DNA of 64,000 nt from Elymus sibiricus. Lineage: Eukaryota; Streptophyta; Magnoliopsida; Poales; Poaceae. The stretch is taken from contig CM077676.1 of the NCBI GenBank assembly GCA_039707655.1, positions 184,012,936 through 184,076,935 of the forward strand, read 5' to 3'. Of this stretch, positions 31,776 through 43,126 are shown one piece after another (the first letter of the stretch is position 1; the number at the start of each line of letters is the position of its first letter). Under the pieces are notes generated by a model. That model searched no databases. It was not told the DNA's origin and was given only the letters and a program-made list of their open reading frames with translations. The position numbers were made by a program, and so were the translations under genes.

Positions 31776-33548
31776 GATGAGAGACGCGGAAAGAAGGTTA
31801 GAACTTCCCAGCAGCAAGTATACAACCCTAAGCCTGTACGCGTTGCACCGCCCCCTGAATGGGTCACACCTCAAACACACCATCAGCATTCCCAATCTGC
31901 TCCACACCAAAATTGGGTTACACCCAAAAACCTAGCAAACTTCCAAGATGCTGGGTCACACCCCGATCCGCACCATTTTGCGCCTCCACCTAATTGGGTG
32001 ACGCCGGAAATCCCCCGCGGATTCTTTGTATCCACCAGCAGACTTCCAAGCACACCGATGGAGGAGGGTGTTAGCTCAGGTTCTGCGTATAACTCGAGAG
32101 GTTATCCTGGTATGGCTCGTCAATGTGAAAGAGCATCAAGTAATACAGATGCCAGGACAATTCCAACAGTAACACACTCACATAGGAAAGTGCTCTGCAC
32201 ACTACCGCCGAGGGATGCTGATGCTGCTGCTACAACTCATGATCGTACGGGACATGAGGTTGATGGATTGTTTCACAGAACAAAAGAGCAAACAAAAACC
32301 AGGATTGCCATACCTCCACAACCACCACAAGCCAAAAGGACACAAACAAGAGAGAGGCCATCTTCAACCCTCCTACCTCCTCGTGATCCACTCCTGCACC
32401 CTGCTATGGTAACTCCGCCCTGCCCCATCCCAGCGGGCCAGCAGCAGACTCCGGTGGAGTTGCGATCATACACACACGTAAGTGAACAAAAATTTAAGTA
32501 CTTATATATGCATCTGTTCTGATCTGCCATTTTTCTGCACCACCAGGATAACATATTTATAAACTGCATATTAACGTACCGTTTGATTTTTTTCTTTTTT
32601 TGCAGATGCCGGATCTCCCAGATTATCTAATACCAAGACTAAAGATGCCATTCAAGAATGTAGACAAAGCCTGGGAATTTTACAACCGATACGCCAGGCA
32701 CGCTGGTTTTGGCATCAGGAAGACGTGGGGAAATGATAATCACAAGTACTTTGTTTGCGCGTTCCAAGGGAAACACAATCCTACTGTTTCAGAAGCTGAC
32801 AGGAAGCGAAACAAAACATCGCAGAGGACAGGCTGCAATGCAAGAATGAGGGTGAAGGTGCAAGAGGATAACATATGTGTGGTGGTGGACATTGAATACA
32901 ACCATAATCACCACCACATCCAAACTGCTGACATGCTGGTATTCTTGCAGTCACACAAGAATTATGACCCCACTATTTTGGAGTACGTAAAGCTCTTGCA
33001 GTACCATGATGTCAAACATACAACAATTTTGTCCATGCTATCAGAAAATGAAGATGGAAGCTACTTCCTGAGCATGACCGGACGAGACCTACTAAACCAG
33101 TAAGTATTAAAAAATGCACATACTGCAATGTACATAGCATCCTAAGTCACCACCCTTGCTAGCAAAATAACAAATGCATGTTTGTATATATTTTGCAGGA
33201 AAGCTATGAATGCAAGGAAAGATGACTTGGATGATGTATTGAAACTTGTATCTTTCTTTAAAGACATGAAGGCAATCAATGATGAGTTCTTCTATGACAT
33301 ACAAGTAGACAGCGACAATGCAATAAAAAACATTGTCTGGTCCAATGCAAGCTGCCGGGGAGCATACCAAGACTTTGGCGACTGCGTAACATTCGACGCA
33401 ACTTACAAGACTAACAGATTTCATATGCCTCTGGGGGTGTTTGCTGGAACAAACCACCATTTGCAGTCAACGATATTTGCTGTTGCCCTGATCAGAGACG
33501 AAGATGCAAAATCATTCAAGTGGATCTTCGATACATTTGTACGGTGCA

Positions 33549-33553
33549 TGAAC
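33549..33553. repeat. Target-site duplication of Angela, left copy (TGAAC)
   Basis: TGAAC before 33554 and again at 42587-42591. Removing the element and one copy restores the transposase reading frame exactly (...FVRCMN then NKHPTC...). Confidence 0.93.
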
Positions 33554-35415
33554 TGTTGGGGAACGTTGCATGGGAAACAAAAATTTTCCTACGCACACGC
33601 AAGATCTATCCATGGTGATGAGCATCTACGAGAGGGAGAGTGAATCTACATACCCTTGTAGATCGCTAAGCGGAAGCGTTAATAAACGCGGTTGATGTAG
33701 TCGAACGTCTTCGCGATCCAAATCGCCGAGCGTCCCGCGATCCAATCACGATCCTTCCGATCTAGTGCCGAACGGACGGCACCTCCGCGTTCAACACACG
33801 TACGGCTTGATGACGCCTTCACCTCCTCGATCCAGCGAGCGATGGTGAAGTAGTGGTTGAGTTCCAGCAGCACGACGGCGTGGTGATGGTGGTGAGGAAC
33901 AATCTCTGCAGGGCTTCGCCAAGCACTACGGAGATTATGACGGAGGAACTAGAGGGCTAGGGTTGCCGGCACACGGCTTGGGAAATCCTGATGTGTCCCG
34001 TGTGCTAGCCCTGCCCCTCTATTTATATGTTGAGCCTTGGGGTCTAAACTTGGAGTAAAAGCCTCCTCCGGGTCGGTTTTGCCCGCACAAGGTCGGTTTG
34101 GCCCGCAGGGAAAGAGTCCAACTCGGATCCCTGCCGAACCGTGCACAGCCGCGCACAAGCGGTAGTACCGCTTCACACAAGCGGTAGTACCGCTTGGGCG
34201 GTAGTACCGCTTCACACAAGCGGTAGTACCGCTCGGGCGGTAGTACCGCTTCAACAAGCGGTAGTACCGCTTACGCGGCAGCAAAACTACTTTTGCACTT
34301 TCCAATACCTTGTGGGCTTTATCCCTTTGGCTCATAGAAAGTGTTGCTGCACCCGAACACTTCGGTAAACATCCGGAACCTCTTCCGGTGAACTTCGGAA
34401 CCCTTCCAGAGATCAAAACACTATTATCACATATATCAATCTTTACCTCCGGACTATTCCGGAGATCCTCGTCATGTCCGGGATCTTATCCGGGACTCCG
34501 AACAACTTTCGGTCACCAACATAATAACTCAATTATACTAATCGTCACCAAACGTTAAGTGTGTAGACCCTGCGGGTTCGAGAACTATGTAGACATGACC
34601 GAGACACCTCTACGGCCAATAACCAATAGCGGGACCTGGATGCCCATATTGGCTCCTACATATTCTATGAAGATCTTTATCGGTCGAACCTCTATGTCAA
34701 GGATTCAGTTAATCCCGTATGCTGTTCCCTTTGTTCTTCGGTATGTTACTTGCCCGAGATTCGATCGTCGGTATCACTATACCTAGTTCAATCTCGTTAC
34801 CGGCAAGTCTCTTTACTCGTTCCGTAATACAAGATCTCGTGGCTAACACTTTAGTCACATTGCTTGCAAGGCTCATTGTGATGTTGTATTACCGAGTGGG
34901 CCCTGAGATACCTCTCCGTCATACGGAGTAACAAATCCCAGTCTTGATCCATGCCAACCCAACAGACACCCTCGGAGATACCTGTAGAGCACCTTTATAG
35001 TCACCCAGTTACGTTGCGACGTTTGATACACACAAGGTATTCCTCCGGTGTTAGTGAGTTGCATGATCTCATGGTCAAAGGAACAGATACTTGACATGCA
35101 GAAAACAATAGCAATAAACTGACACGATCATATGCTACGTTCGTAGTTTGGGTCTTGTCCATCACATCATTCTCCTAATGATGTGATCCCGTTATCAAAT
35201 GACATCTCATGTCAATGGCTAGGAAACCTTAACCATCTTTGATCAACGAGCTAGTCAACTAGAGGCTTACTAGGGACACAGTGTTGTCTATGTACCCACA
35301 CATGTATTTGAGTTTCCAATCAATACAATTATAGCATGGATAATAAACGATTATCATGAACAAGGAAATATAATAATAACCAATTTATTATTGCCTCTAG
35401 GGCATATTTCCAACA
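33554..35415 (-). repeat. 3' LTR of Angela
   Basis: 1,862 bp, left copy; almost identical to 40725-42586. Holds six GCGGTAGTACCGC palindromes (34158-34272). It is the 3' LTR because the coding strand is minus. Confidence 0.95.
34158..34272. repeat. Six palindromic GCGGTAGTACCGC units in the Angela LTR
   Basis: A perfect 13-bp palindrome repeated six times with 5-9-bp spacers; the array is copied at 41329-41443. It lies about 140 bp upstream (in the coding sense) of the LTR TATA box, in U3. Confidence 0.85.
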
Positions 35416-35430
35416 GTCTCCCACTTGCAC
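35416..35430 (-). other. Polypurine tract of Angela
   Basis: On the minus strand it reads CAAGTGGGAGAC next to the 3' LTR, the standard tract of BARE/Angela elements. Confidence 0.7.
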
Positions 35431-35465
35431 TAGAGTCAATAATCTAGTTCACATCACTATGTGAT

Positions 35466-38400
35466 TTACATTGTAATGAATCGAACACCCATGCAGTTCT
35501 GGTGTTGTTCATGTTTAGCCCTTGGAAGAGGTTTAGTCAACGGATCTGCAACATTTAGATCCGTGTGTACTTTGCAAATATTTATGTCGTCCTCCTTGAT
35601 GTAATCGCGGATGGAATTGAAACGTCGCTTTATGTGTCTGGTCCTCTTGTGAAATCTTGGTTCCTTGGCTAGAGCAATGGCACCAGTATTATCACAAAAC
35701 AGAGTCATTGGGTCAAGTGCACTAGGCACTACTCCAAGATCTGTCATGAACTCCTTCATCCAGACACCTTCCTTCGCCGCCTCCGAGGCAGCGATGTACT
35801 CCGCTTCGCATGTAGAATCTGCTACCACGCTTTGCTTGGAACTGCACCAGCTAACCGCACCCCCATTAAGAATAAATACGTATCCGGTTTGCGACTTAGA
35901 GTCATCCGGATCAGTGTCAAAGCTTGCATCGACGTAACCCTTTACGACGAGCTCTTGATCACCTCCATAAACGAGAAACATGTCCTTAGTCCTTTTCAGG
36001 TACTTCAGGATATTCTTGACCGCCGTCCAGTGTTCCATTCCTGGATCACCTTGAAACCTTCCGACCATACTTATGGCAAGGCTGACATCGGGTCTTGTGC
36101 ACAGCATTGCATACATGATAGAGCCTATGGCTGAAGCATAGGGGATGACACTCATCTTTTCTCTATCTTCTGCAGTCACTGGGCATTGAGTCTTACTCAA
36201 CTTCACACCTTGCAAAACAGGCAAGAACCCCTTCTTGGACTGATCCATTTTGAACTTCTTCAAAATCTTATCAAGGTATGTGCTTTGTGAAAGTCCTATT
36301 AAGCGTCTTGATCTATCTCTATAGATCTTGATGCCTAATATGAAAGCAGCTTCTCCTAGGTCCTTCATTGAAAAACTCTTGTTCAAATATTCCTTTACGC
36401 TTTCCAGCATTTCTATATTGTTTCCAATCAGCAATATGTCATCCACATATAATATTAGAAACGCTATAGAGCTCCCACTCACTTTCTTGTAAATACAAGC
36501 TTCTCCGTAAACTTGTATAAACTCGAACGCTTTGATCACCTCATCAAAACGAAGATTCCAACTCCGAGATGCTTGCACCAGTCCATAAATGGATCGCTGG
36601 AGTTTGCAAACTTTGTCAGCATTCTCTGGATCGACAAAACCTTCTGGTTGCATCATATACAACTCTTCCTTAAGGTAACCGTTAAGGAACGCTGTTTTGA
36701 CATCCATCTGCCAAATTTCATAATCGAAAAAGGCAGCTATTGCTAACATGATTCTGACGGACTTAAGCATCGCTACGGGTGAGAAGGTCTCATCGTAGTC
36801 AACTCCTTGAACTTGTGAAAAACCCTTTGCCACAAGTCGAGCTTTATAGACGGTGACATTACCGTCCGCGTCCGTCTTCCTCTTAAAGATCCATTTGTTC
36901 TGAATGGCCTTACGCCCTTCAGGTAATACTTCCAAAGTCCATACTTTGTTTTCATACATGGATCCCATCTCGGATTTCATGGCCTCTAACCACTTCTCGG
37001 AATCCGGGCCCATCATCGCTTCTCCATAGCTCGTAGGTTCATCGTTGTCTAACAACATGACCTCTAAGACAGGGTTGCCGTACCACTCGGGAGCAGCACG
37101 CGTCCTTGTCGACCTACGAGGTTCGATAGCAACTTGATCCAAAGCTTCATGATCATCATCATTAACTTCCTCTTCAGCTAATGTAGGCTCCACAGAAACA
37201 ACTTTCTGCGCTGCGCTACTCTCAGGTTGAAGTAAAGGTTCAACAACCTCATCAAGTTCTATCTTCCTCCCACTCAATTCTTTCGAGAGAAACTCTTTCT
37301 CAAGAAATGTTCCGTTTTTAGCGACAAACACTTTGCCCTCGGATCTGAGGTAGAAGGTATACCCAACTGTCTCTTTTGGGTATCCTATGAAGACGCATTT
37401 CTCCGCTTTGGGTTCCAGCTTTTCAGGCTGAAGCTTTTTGACATAAGCATCACATCCCCAAACTTTAAGAAATGACAGCTTTGGCTTCTTGCCAAACCAA
37501 AGTTCATATGGCGTCGTCTCAACGGATTTCGATGGTGCCCTATTTAAAGTGAATGCAGCTGTCTCTAATGCATAACCCCAAAACGATAGCGGCAAATCGG
37601 CAAGAGACATCATAGATCGCACCATATCCAATAAGGTTCGATTACGACGTTCGGACACACCATTACGCTGTGGTGTTCCAGGCGGTGTTAATTGTGAAAC
37701 AATTCCACACTGTCTTAAGTGACTGCCAAACTCATAACTCAGATATTCTCCTCCTCGATCAGATCGTAGGAATTTAATCTTCTTGTTACGATGATTCTCA
37801 ACTTCACTCTGAAATTGTTTGAACTTTTCAAATGTTTCAGACTTGTGTTTCATTAAGTAAATATACCCATATCTACTTAAGTCATCAGTGAAGGTGAGAA
37901 AGTAACGATAACCACCGCGCGCCTCAATACTCATCGGACCGCACACATCAGTATGTATGATTTCCAATAAGTCACTTGCCCGTTCCATTGTTCCAGAGAA
38001 CGGCGTTTTAGTCATCTTGCCCATGAGGCATGGCTCACATGTGTCAAGTGATTCAAAATCAAGTGACTCCAAAAGTCCATCAGCATGGAGCTTCCTCATG
38101 CGTTTTACGCCAATATGACCTAAACGGCAGTGCCACAAGAAAGTGGTATTATCATTATCAATTCTACATCTTTTGGCATCAATGTTATGAACATGTGTAT
38201 CATTACTATCGAGATTCAATAAGAATAAACCCCTCACATCGGGTGCATGACCATAAAAGATATTACTCATATAAATAGAACAACCATTATTCTCTGATTT
38301 AAATGAGTAACCGTCTCGCAATAAACAAGATCCAGATATAATGTTCATGCTTAACGCAGGCACCAAATAACACTTATTTAGGTTCATCACTAATCCCGAC

Positions 38401-39449
38401 GGTAATCGAAGAGCGAGCGTGCCGACGGCGATCACATCAACCTTGGAACCATTTCCCACGCGCATCGTCACTTCGTCCTTTGCCAGCCTCCGTCTATTCC
38501 GCAGTTCCTGTTTTGAGTTGCAAATATGAGCAACCGCACCGGTATCAAATACCCAGGCACTACAACGAGAGTTGGTAAGGTACACATCAATAACATGTAT
38601 ATCATATATACCTTGTTTGTTGTTGGCCGCCTTCTTGTCAGCCAAATACTTGGGGCAATTCCGCTTCCAGTGTCCAGTTCCCTTGCAATGAAAACACACA
38701 GTTTCTGGTTTGGGTCCAGCCTTGGGTTTCTTCACGAGAGGAGCAACTGCTTTGCCACTCTTCTTGGAGTTACCCTTCTTACCCTTGCCATTTTTCTTGA
38801 AACTAGTGGTTTTATTGACCATCAACACTTGATGCTCCTTCTGAATTTCAGACTCAGCGGCTTTCAGCATCGCAAACAGCTCGGCGACTGACTTGTTCAT
38901 CCCGTGCATGTTATAGTTCAACACGAAGCTCTTGTAGCTAGGTGGCAATGATTGAAGAACTCTGTCAGTGATAGCCTCTGGCGGAAGGGGCATCCCTAAC
39001 TCAGCCAGACGGGTGGAGTACCCAGACATTCTGAGCACGTGATCACTGATAGACCCGTTCTCCTCCATCTTGCAAGCATAGAACTTATCGGAGATCTCAT
39101 ATCTCTCGATCCGGGCATTCTTCTGAAAGATAAACTTCAACTCCTGGAACATCTCATATGCTCCATGACGTTCAAAACGTCTTTGAAGTCCCGGTTCTAA
39201 GCCATACAACATTGCACATTGAACTATTGAGTAATCATCAGAACGAGCCTGCCAGGCGTTCACAACGTCTAGAGACTCAACTGGAGCGGGTGGATCACCA
39301 AGCGGTGCATCAAGGACATAAGCCTTCTGGGAAGCCGTAAGGATAATCCTTAGATTACGGGCCCAGTCCACAAAGTTACTTCCATCATCTTTCAACTTAG
39401 CTTTCTCTAGGAACGCATTAAAATTCAGGGGTGCTACTGCGCGAGCCAT
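35466..39449 (-). CDS. Gag-Pol polyprotein of Angela/BARE element, intact
   Basis: 1,327 codons without a break. In order: Gag capsid domain (residues about 1-230); zinc knuckle CFHCKGTGHWKRNC (about 250-263); protease with active site FDTGAVAHIC (about 300; DTGA rather than the usual DTGS); gag-pre-integrase (LWHCRLGH, about 430); integrase core with Asp in HTDVCGP (about 498), Asp in SDRGGEY (about 561) and Glu in GVSERRNR (about 597); RT with YVDD (about 999); and RNase H with Asp in YVDASF (about 1170), Glu in CEAEY (about 1211) and Asp in CDNTGA (about 1250). The protein would form virus-like particles, copy the element RNA and integrate the cDNA. Start: first ATG of the frame, about 1.28 kb inside the primer site, as usual for BARE. 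Confidence 0.95.
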   Translation of the reverse strand: MARAVAPLNFNAFLEKAKLKDDGSNFVDWARNLRIILTASQKAYVLDAPLGDPPAPVESLDVVNAWQARSDDYSIVQCAMLYGLEPGLQRRFERHGAYEMFQELKFIFQKNARIERYEISDKFYACKMEENGSISDHVLRMSGYSTRLAELGMPLPPEAITDRVLQSLPPSYKSFVLNYNMHGMNKSVAELFAMLKAAESEIQKEHQVLMVNKTTSFKKNGKGKKGNSKKSGKAVAPLVKKPKAGPKPETVCFHCKGTGHWKRNCPKYLADKKAANNKQGIYDIHVIDVYLTNSRCSAWVFDTGAVAHICNSKQELRNRRRLAKDEVTMRVGNGSKVDVIAVGTLALRLPSGLVMNLNKCYLVPALSMNIISGSCLLRDGYSFKSENNGCSIYMSNIFYGHAPDVRGLFLLNLDSNDTHVHNIDAKRCRIDNDNTTFLWHCRLGHIGVKRMRKLHADGLLESLDFESLDTCEPCLMGKMTKTPFSGTMERASDLLEIIHTDVCGPMSIEARGGYRYFLTFTDDLSRYGYIYLMKHKSETFEKFKQFQSEVENHRNKKIKFLRSDRGGEYLSYEFGSHLRQCGIVSQLTPPGTPQRNGVSERRNRTLLDMVRSMMSLADLPLSFWGYALETAAFTLNRAPSKSVETTPYELWFGKKPKLSFLKVWGCDAYVKKLQPEKLEPKAEKCVFIGYPKETVGYTFYLRSEGKVFVAKNGTFLEKEFLSKELSGRKIELDEVVEPLLQPESSAAQKVVSVEPTLAEEEVNDDDHEALDQVAIEPRRSTRTRAAPEWYGNPVLEVMLLDNDEPTSYGEAMMGPDSEKWLEAMKSEMGSMYENKVWTLEVLPEGRKAIQNKWIFKRKTDADGNVTVYKARLVAKGFSQVQGVDYDETFSPVAMLKSVRIMLAIAAFFDYEIWQMDVKTAFLNGYLKEELYMMQPEGFVDPENADKVCKLQRSIYGLVQASRSWNLRFDEVIKAFEFIQVYGEACIYKKVSGSSIAFLILYVDDILLIGNNIEMLESVKEYLNKSFSMKDLGEAAFILGIKIYRDRSRRLIGLSQSTYLDKILKKFKMDQSKKGFLPVLQGVKLSKTQCPVTAEDREKMSVIPYASAIGSIMYAMLCTRPDVSLAISMVGRFQGDPGMEHWTAVKNILKYLKRTKDMFLVYGGDQELVVKGYVDASFDTDPDDSKSQTGYVFILNGGAVSWCSSKQSVVADSTCEAEYIAASEAAKEGVWMKEFMTDLGVVPSALDPMTLFCDNTGAIALAKEPRFHKRTRHIKRRFNSIRDYIKEDDINICKVHTDLNVADPLTKPLPRAKHEQHQNCMGVRFITM

Positions 39450-40700
39450 GATCTACAACATAAATATAGCAAAGACAACTTAGACTATTGTTCTTAGATA
39501 ATGAGTTTAGTTAATCATATTTAAAAAAACTCCCACTCAAATTGACATCCCTCCGATCATTCGAGTGTAACATGATCCAAATCCACCAACTCAAGTCCGA
39601 TCATCACGTGAGTTGAGGTGGTTTCAATGGTGAACATCTTCATGTTGATCATATCTACTATATGACTCATGTTCGACCTTTCGGTCTCTTGTGTTCCGAG
39701 GCCATGTCTGTACATGCTAGGCTCGTCAAGTTTAACCCGAGTGTTCCGCACGTGCAACATGGCTTACACCCGTTGTATGCGAACGTAGAGTCTATCACAC
39801 CCGATCATCACGGCGTGTCTCGAAACGACGAACTTTCGCAACGGTGCACACTTGGGGAGAACACAATTTATCTTGAAATTTAAGTGAGGGATCACCTTAT
39901 AATGCTACCGTCGTCCTAAGCAAAATAAGATGCATAAAAGGATTAACATCACATGCAAATCATAAGTGACATGATATGGCCATGAACTTGTGCTTTTGAT
40001 CTCCATCTCCAAAGCACCGGCATGATCTCCATCGTCACCGGCATGACACCATGATCTCCATCATCTTGATCTCCATCAACGTGTCGCCATAAGGTTGTCG
40101 CGCCGACTGTTGCTTCCACGACTATAGCTAACGTTTAGCGATAAAGTAAAGCATTACATAGCGCTTAATGATTGACACGCAGGTCATACAATAATTAAAG
40201 ACAACTCTATGGCTCCTGCCAGTTGCCGTACTCATCGACATGCAAGTCGTGATATTCTATACAAAACATGATCATCTCATACATCACATATATCTCATCA
40301 TGTAATTGGCCATATCACATCACAACATACCCTGCAAAAACAAGTTAGACGTCCTCTAATTGTTGTTGCAAATTTTACGTGGCTGCTACGGGTTTGCAAG
40401 AACCGTTCTTACCTACGCAAAACCACAACGTGGTGTAGTGATTGCTTTTTGATCTTCTAAAAGAACCCTCTTCATTGAACCGATTCAACTAAAGTGAGAG
40501 AGACAGACACCCGCCAGTCACCTTTATGCAACAAGTGCACGCAGCGGTAAAACCAGTCTCGCGTAAGCGTACGCGTAATGTCGGTCCGGGCCGCTTCATC
40601 TCACAATACCGCTGAATCAAGTATCAACTAGTAACGGCAAGCAATATGTATACACCCACGCCCACAACTCGTTTGTGTTCTACTCGAGATCTCATCTACG
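39450..40700 (-). other. Untranslated leader of Angela
   Basis: About 1.25 kb between the primer binding site and gag, without a long frame. Such a leader is normal in BARE-type elements and would hold packaging and dimerisation signals; none can be pinned down by eye. CATGATCTCCATC words repeat around 40020-40080. Confidence 0.6.
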
Positions 40701-40724
40701 CATAGACCTAGCTCATGATGCCAC
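40701..40724 (-). other. Primer binding site of Angela, variant
   Basis: Immediately inside the 5' LTR the minus strand reads GTGGCATCATGAGCTAGG. BARE-type elements usually have TGGTATCAGAGC, complementary to initiator tRNA-Met. This copy differs by a T-to-C change and two extra bases (ATCATGAGC for ATCAGAGC). Confidence 0.6.
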
Positions 40725-42586
40725 TGTTGGGGAACGTTGCATGGGAAACAAAAATTTTCCTACGCACACGCAAGATCTATCCATGGTGATGAGCATCTAC
40801 GAGAGGGAGAGTGAATCTACATACCCTTGTAGATCGCTAAGCGGAAGCGTTAATAAACGCGGTTGATGTAGTCGAACGTCTTCGCGATCCAAATCGCCGA
40901 GCGTCCCGCGATCCAATCACGATCCTTCCGATCTAGTGCCGAACGGACGGCACCTCCGCGTTCAACACACGTACGGCTTGATGACGCCTTCACCTCCTCG
41001 ATCCAGCGAGCGATGGTGAAGTAGTGGTTGAGTTCCAGCAGCACGACGGCGTGGTGATGGTGGTGAGGAACAATCTCTGCAGGGCTTCGCCAAGCACTAC
41101 GGAGATTATGACGGAGGAACTAGAGGGCTAGGGTTGCCGGCACACGGCTTGGGAAATCCTGATGTGTCCCGTGTGCTAGCCCTGCCCCTCTATTTATATG
41201 TTGAGCCTTGGGGTCTAAACTTGGAGTAAAAGCCTCCTCCGGGTCGGTTTTGCCCGCACAAGGTCGGTTTGGCCCGCAGGGAAAGAGTCCAACTCGGATC
41301 CCTGCCGAACCGTGCACAGCCGCGCACAAGCGGTAGTACCGCTTCACACAAGCGGTAGTACCGCTTGGGCGGTAGTACCGCTTCACACAAGCGGTAGTAC
41401 CGCTCGGGCGGTAGTACCGCTTCAACAAGCGGTAGTACCGCTTACGCGGCAGCAAAACTACTTTTGCACTTTCCAATACCTTGTGGGCTTTATCCCTTTG
41501 GCTCATATAAAGTGTTGCTGCACCCGAACACTTCGGTAAACATCCGGAACCTCTTCCGGTGAACTTCGGAACCCTTCCAGAGATCAAAACACTATTATCA
41601 CATATATCAATCTTTACCTCCGGACTATTCCGGAGATCCTCGTCATGTCCGGGATCTTATCCGGGACTCCGAACAACTTTCGGTCACCAACATAATAACT
41701 CAATTATACTAATCGTCACCAAACGTTAAGTGTGTAGACCCTGCGGGTTCGAGAACTATGTAGACATGACCGAGACACCTCTACGGCCAATAACCAATAG
41801 CGGGACCTGGATGCCCATATTGGCTCCTACATATTCTACGAAGATCTTTATCGGTCGAACCTCTATGTCAAGGATTCAGTTAATCCCGTATGCTGTTCCC
41901 TTTGTTCTTCGGTATGTTACTTGCCCGAGATTCGATCGTCGGTATCACTATACCTAGTTCAATCTCGTTACCGGCAAGTCTCTTTACTCGTTCCGTAATA
42001 CAAGATCTCGTGGCTAACACTTTAGTCACATTGCTTGCAAGGCTCATTGTGATGTTGTATTACCGAGTGGGCCCTGAGATACCTCTCCGTCATACGGAGT
42101 AACAAATCCCAGTCTTGATCCATGCCAACCCAACAGACACCCTCGGAGATACCTGTAGAGCACCTTTATAGTCACCCAGTTACGTTGCGACGTTTGATAC
42201 ACACAAGGTATTCCTCCGGTGTTAGTGAGTTGCATGATCTCATGGTCAAAGGAACAGATACTTGACATGCAGAAAACAATAGCAATAAACTGACACGATC
42301 ATATGCTACGTTCGTAGTTTGGGTCTTGTCCATCACATCATTCTCCTAATGATGTGATCCCGTTATCAAATGACATCTCATGTCAATGGCTAGGAAACCT
42401 TAACCATCTTTGATCAACGAGCTAGTCAACTAGAGGCTTACTAGGGACACAGTGTTGTCTATGTACCCACACATGTATTTGAGTTTCCAATCAATACAAT
42501 TATAGCATGGATAATAAACGATTATCATGAACAAGGAAATATAATAATAACCAATTTATTATTGCCTCTAGGGCATATTTCCAACA
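40725..42586 (-). repeat. 5' LTR of Angela
   Basis: 1,862 bp, right copy, starting on the minus strand TGTTGGAAATATGCCC. It carries the palindrome array (41329-41443) and a TATAAATA box. Confidence 0.95.
41191..41198 (-). promoter_or_regulatory. TATA box of Angela 5' LTR
   Basis: The minus strand reads CATATAAATAGAGGGG, a textbook plant TATA box placed after the palindrome array. The same box is at 34020-34027 in the 3' LTR. Confidence 0.75.
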
Positions 42587-42591
42587 TGAAC
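42587..42591. repeat. Target-site duplication of Angela, right copy (TGAAC)
   Basis: Directly after the LTR end ...TTCCAACA; pairs with 33549-33553. Confidence 0.93.
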
Positions 42592-42619
42592 AACAAACAC
42601 CCAACTTGCATTCTCACAG

Positions 42620-43126
42620 GTAAATTCAAAAAAACACTACAAGTTTCATCATCTTTTTAGTTCTGGGTGTATATTGGGTATATTGGTTGAAATTGAAAAG
42701 AAAGTAAACCATGCAGTTCAAACACTGGTAGCACAGAAGTCCAACAATAGTACAAAATGCAAAAATATATGTGACATGATTAAATAAATATAGTGCTGGC
42801 TGTGAAGTTCAAATACAGGAATCATAGAAGTTCAACAATACTGCAATATGAGAAATATATGTGACATGTTTAGAAAAATATAGTTCTGGCTGTGAAGTTC
42901 AAGCACTCGTAGCACAGAAGTTCAACAACATTGGAATAAGAAAAATATATGTCACATGATTAGATAGACCTACTGCTAGCTGTGAAGTTCAAGTAATTAC
43001 ATTTTACATGATTAGATATATCACCGAAGTTCACCATCAGTGCAAGAAGCAAATTACATTTTACATGATTAGATATATCAATGAAGTTCAATAAAAACTG
43101 CATATCCTGATTTTTTATTCATGCAG
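42620..43126 (+). other. Intron of transposase gene, dense in GAAGTTC
   Basis: About 500-bp intron (GTAAAT...TGCAG) with seven GAAGTTC copies (for example 42805, 42829, 42894, 42918 and 42982), each in an AT-rich context such as GAAGTTCAACAATA. Semi-repetitive units of about 90 bp can be seen (TATGTGACATG / TGGCTGTGAAGTTCAA). Confidence 0.7.

Larger units (their letters stand above)
33554..42586 (-). mobile_element. Angela/BARE-1/WIS-type Copia retrotransposon, full length and young
   Basis: 9,033 bp on the minus strand with TGTTGGAAATATGCCC...CCCCAACA termini, LTRs of exactly 1,862 bp each, a 5-bp duplication TGAAC and one uninterrupted gag-pol frame. Only two LTR differences were noticed (positions 34337 and 34669 against 41508 and 41840). 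This family is the most abundant Copia group in Triticeae. The copy appears structurally able to move, except that its primer binding site differs from the expected form. Confidence 0.95.

Noticed and set aside
34158..34272. CRISPR-like array of short palindromes
   Set aside because: Spacers are only 5-9 bp and not unique, and the array lies in the LTR of a plant retrotransposon and is copied in the second LTR.
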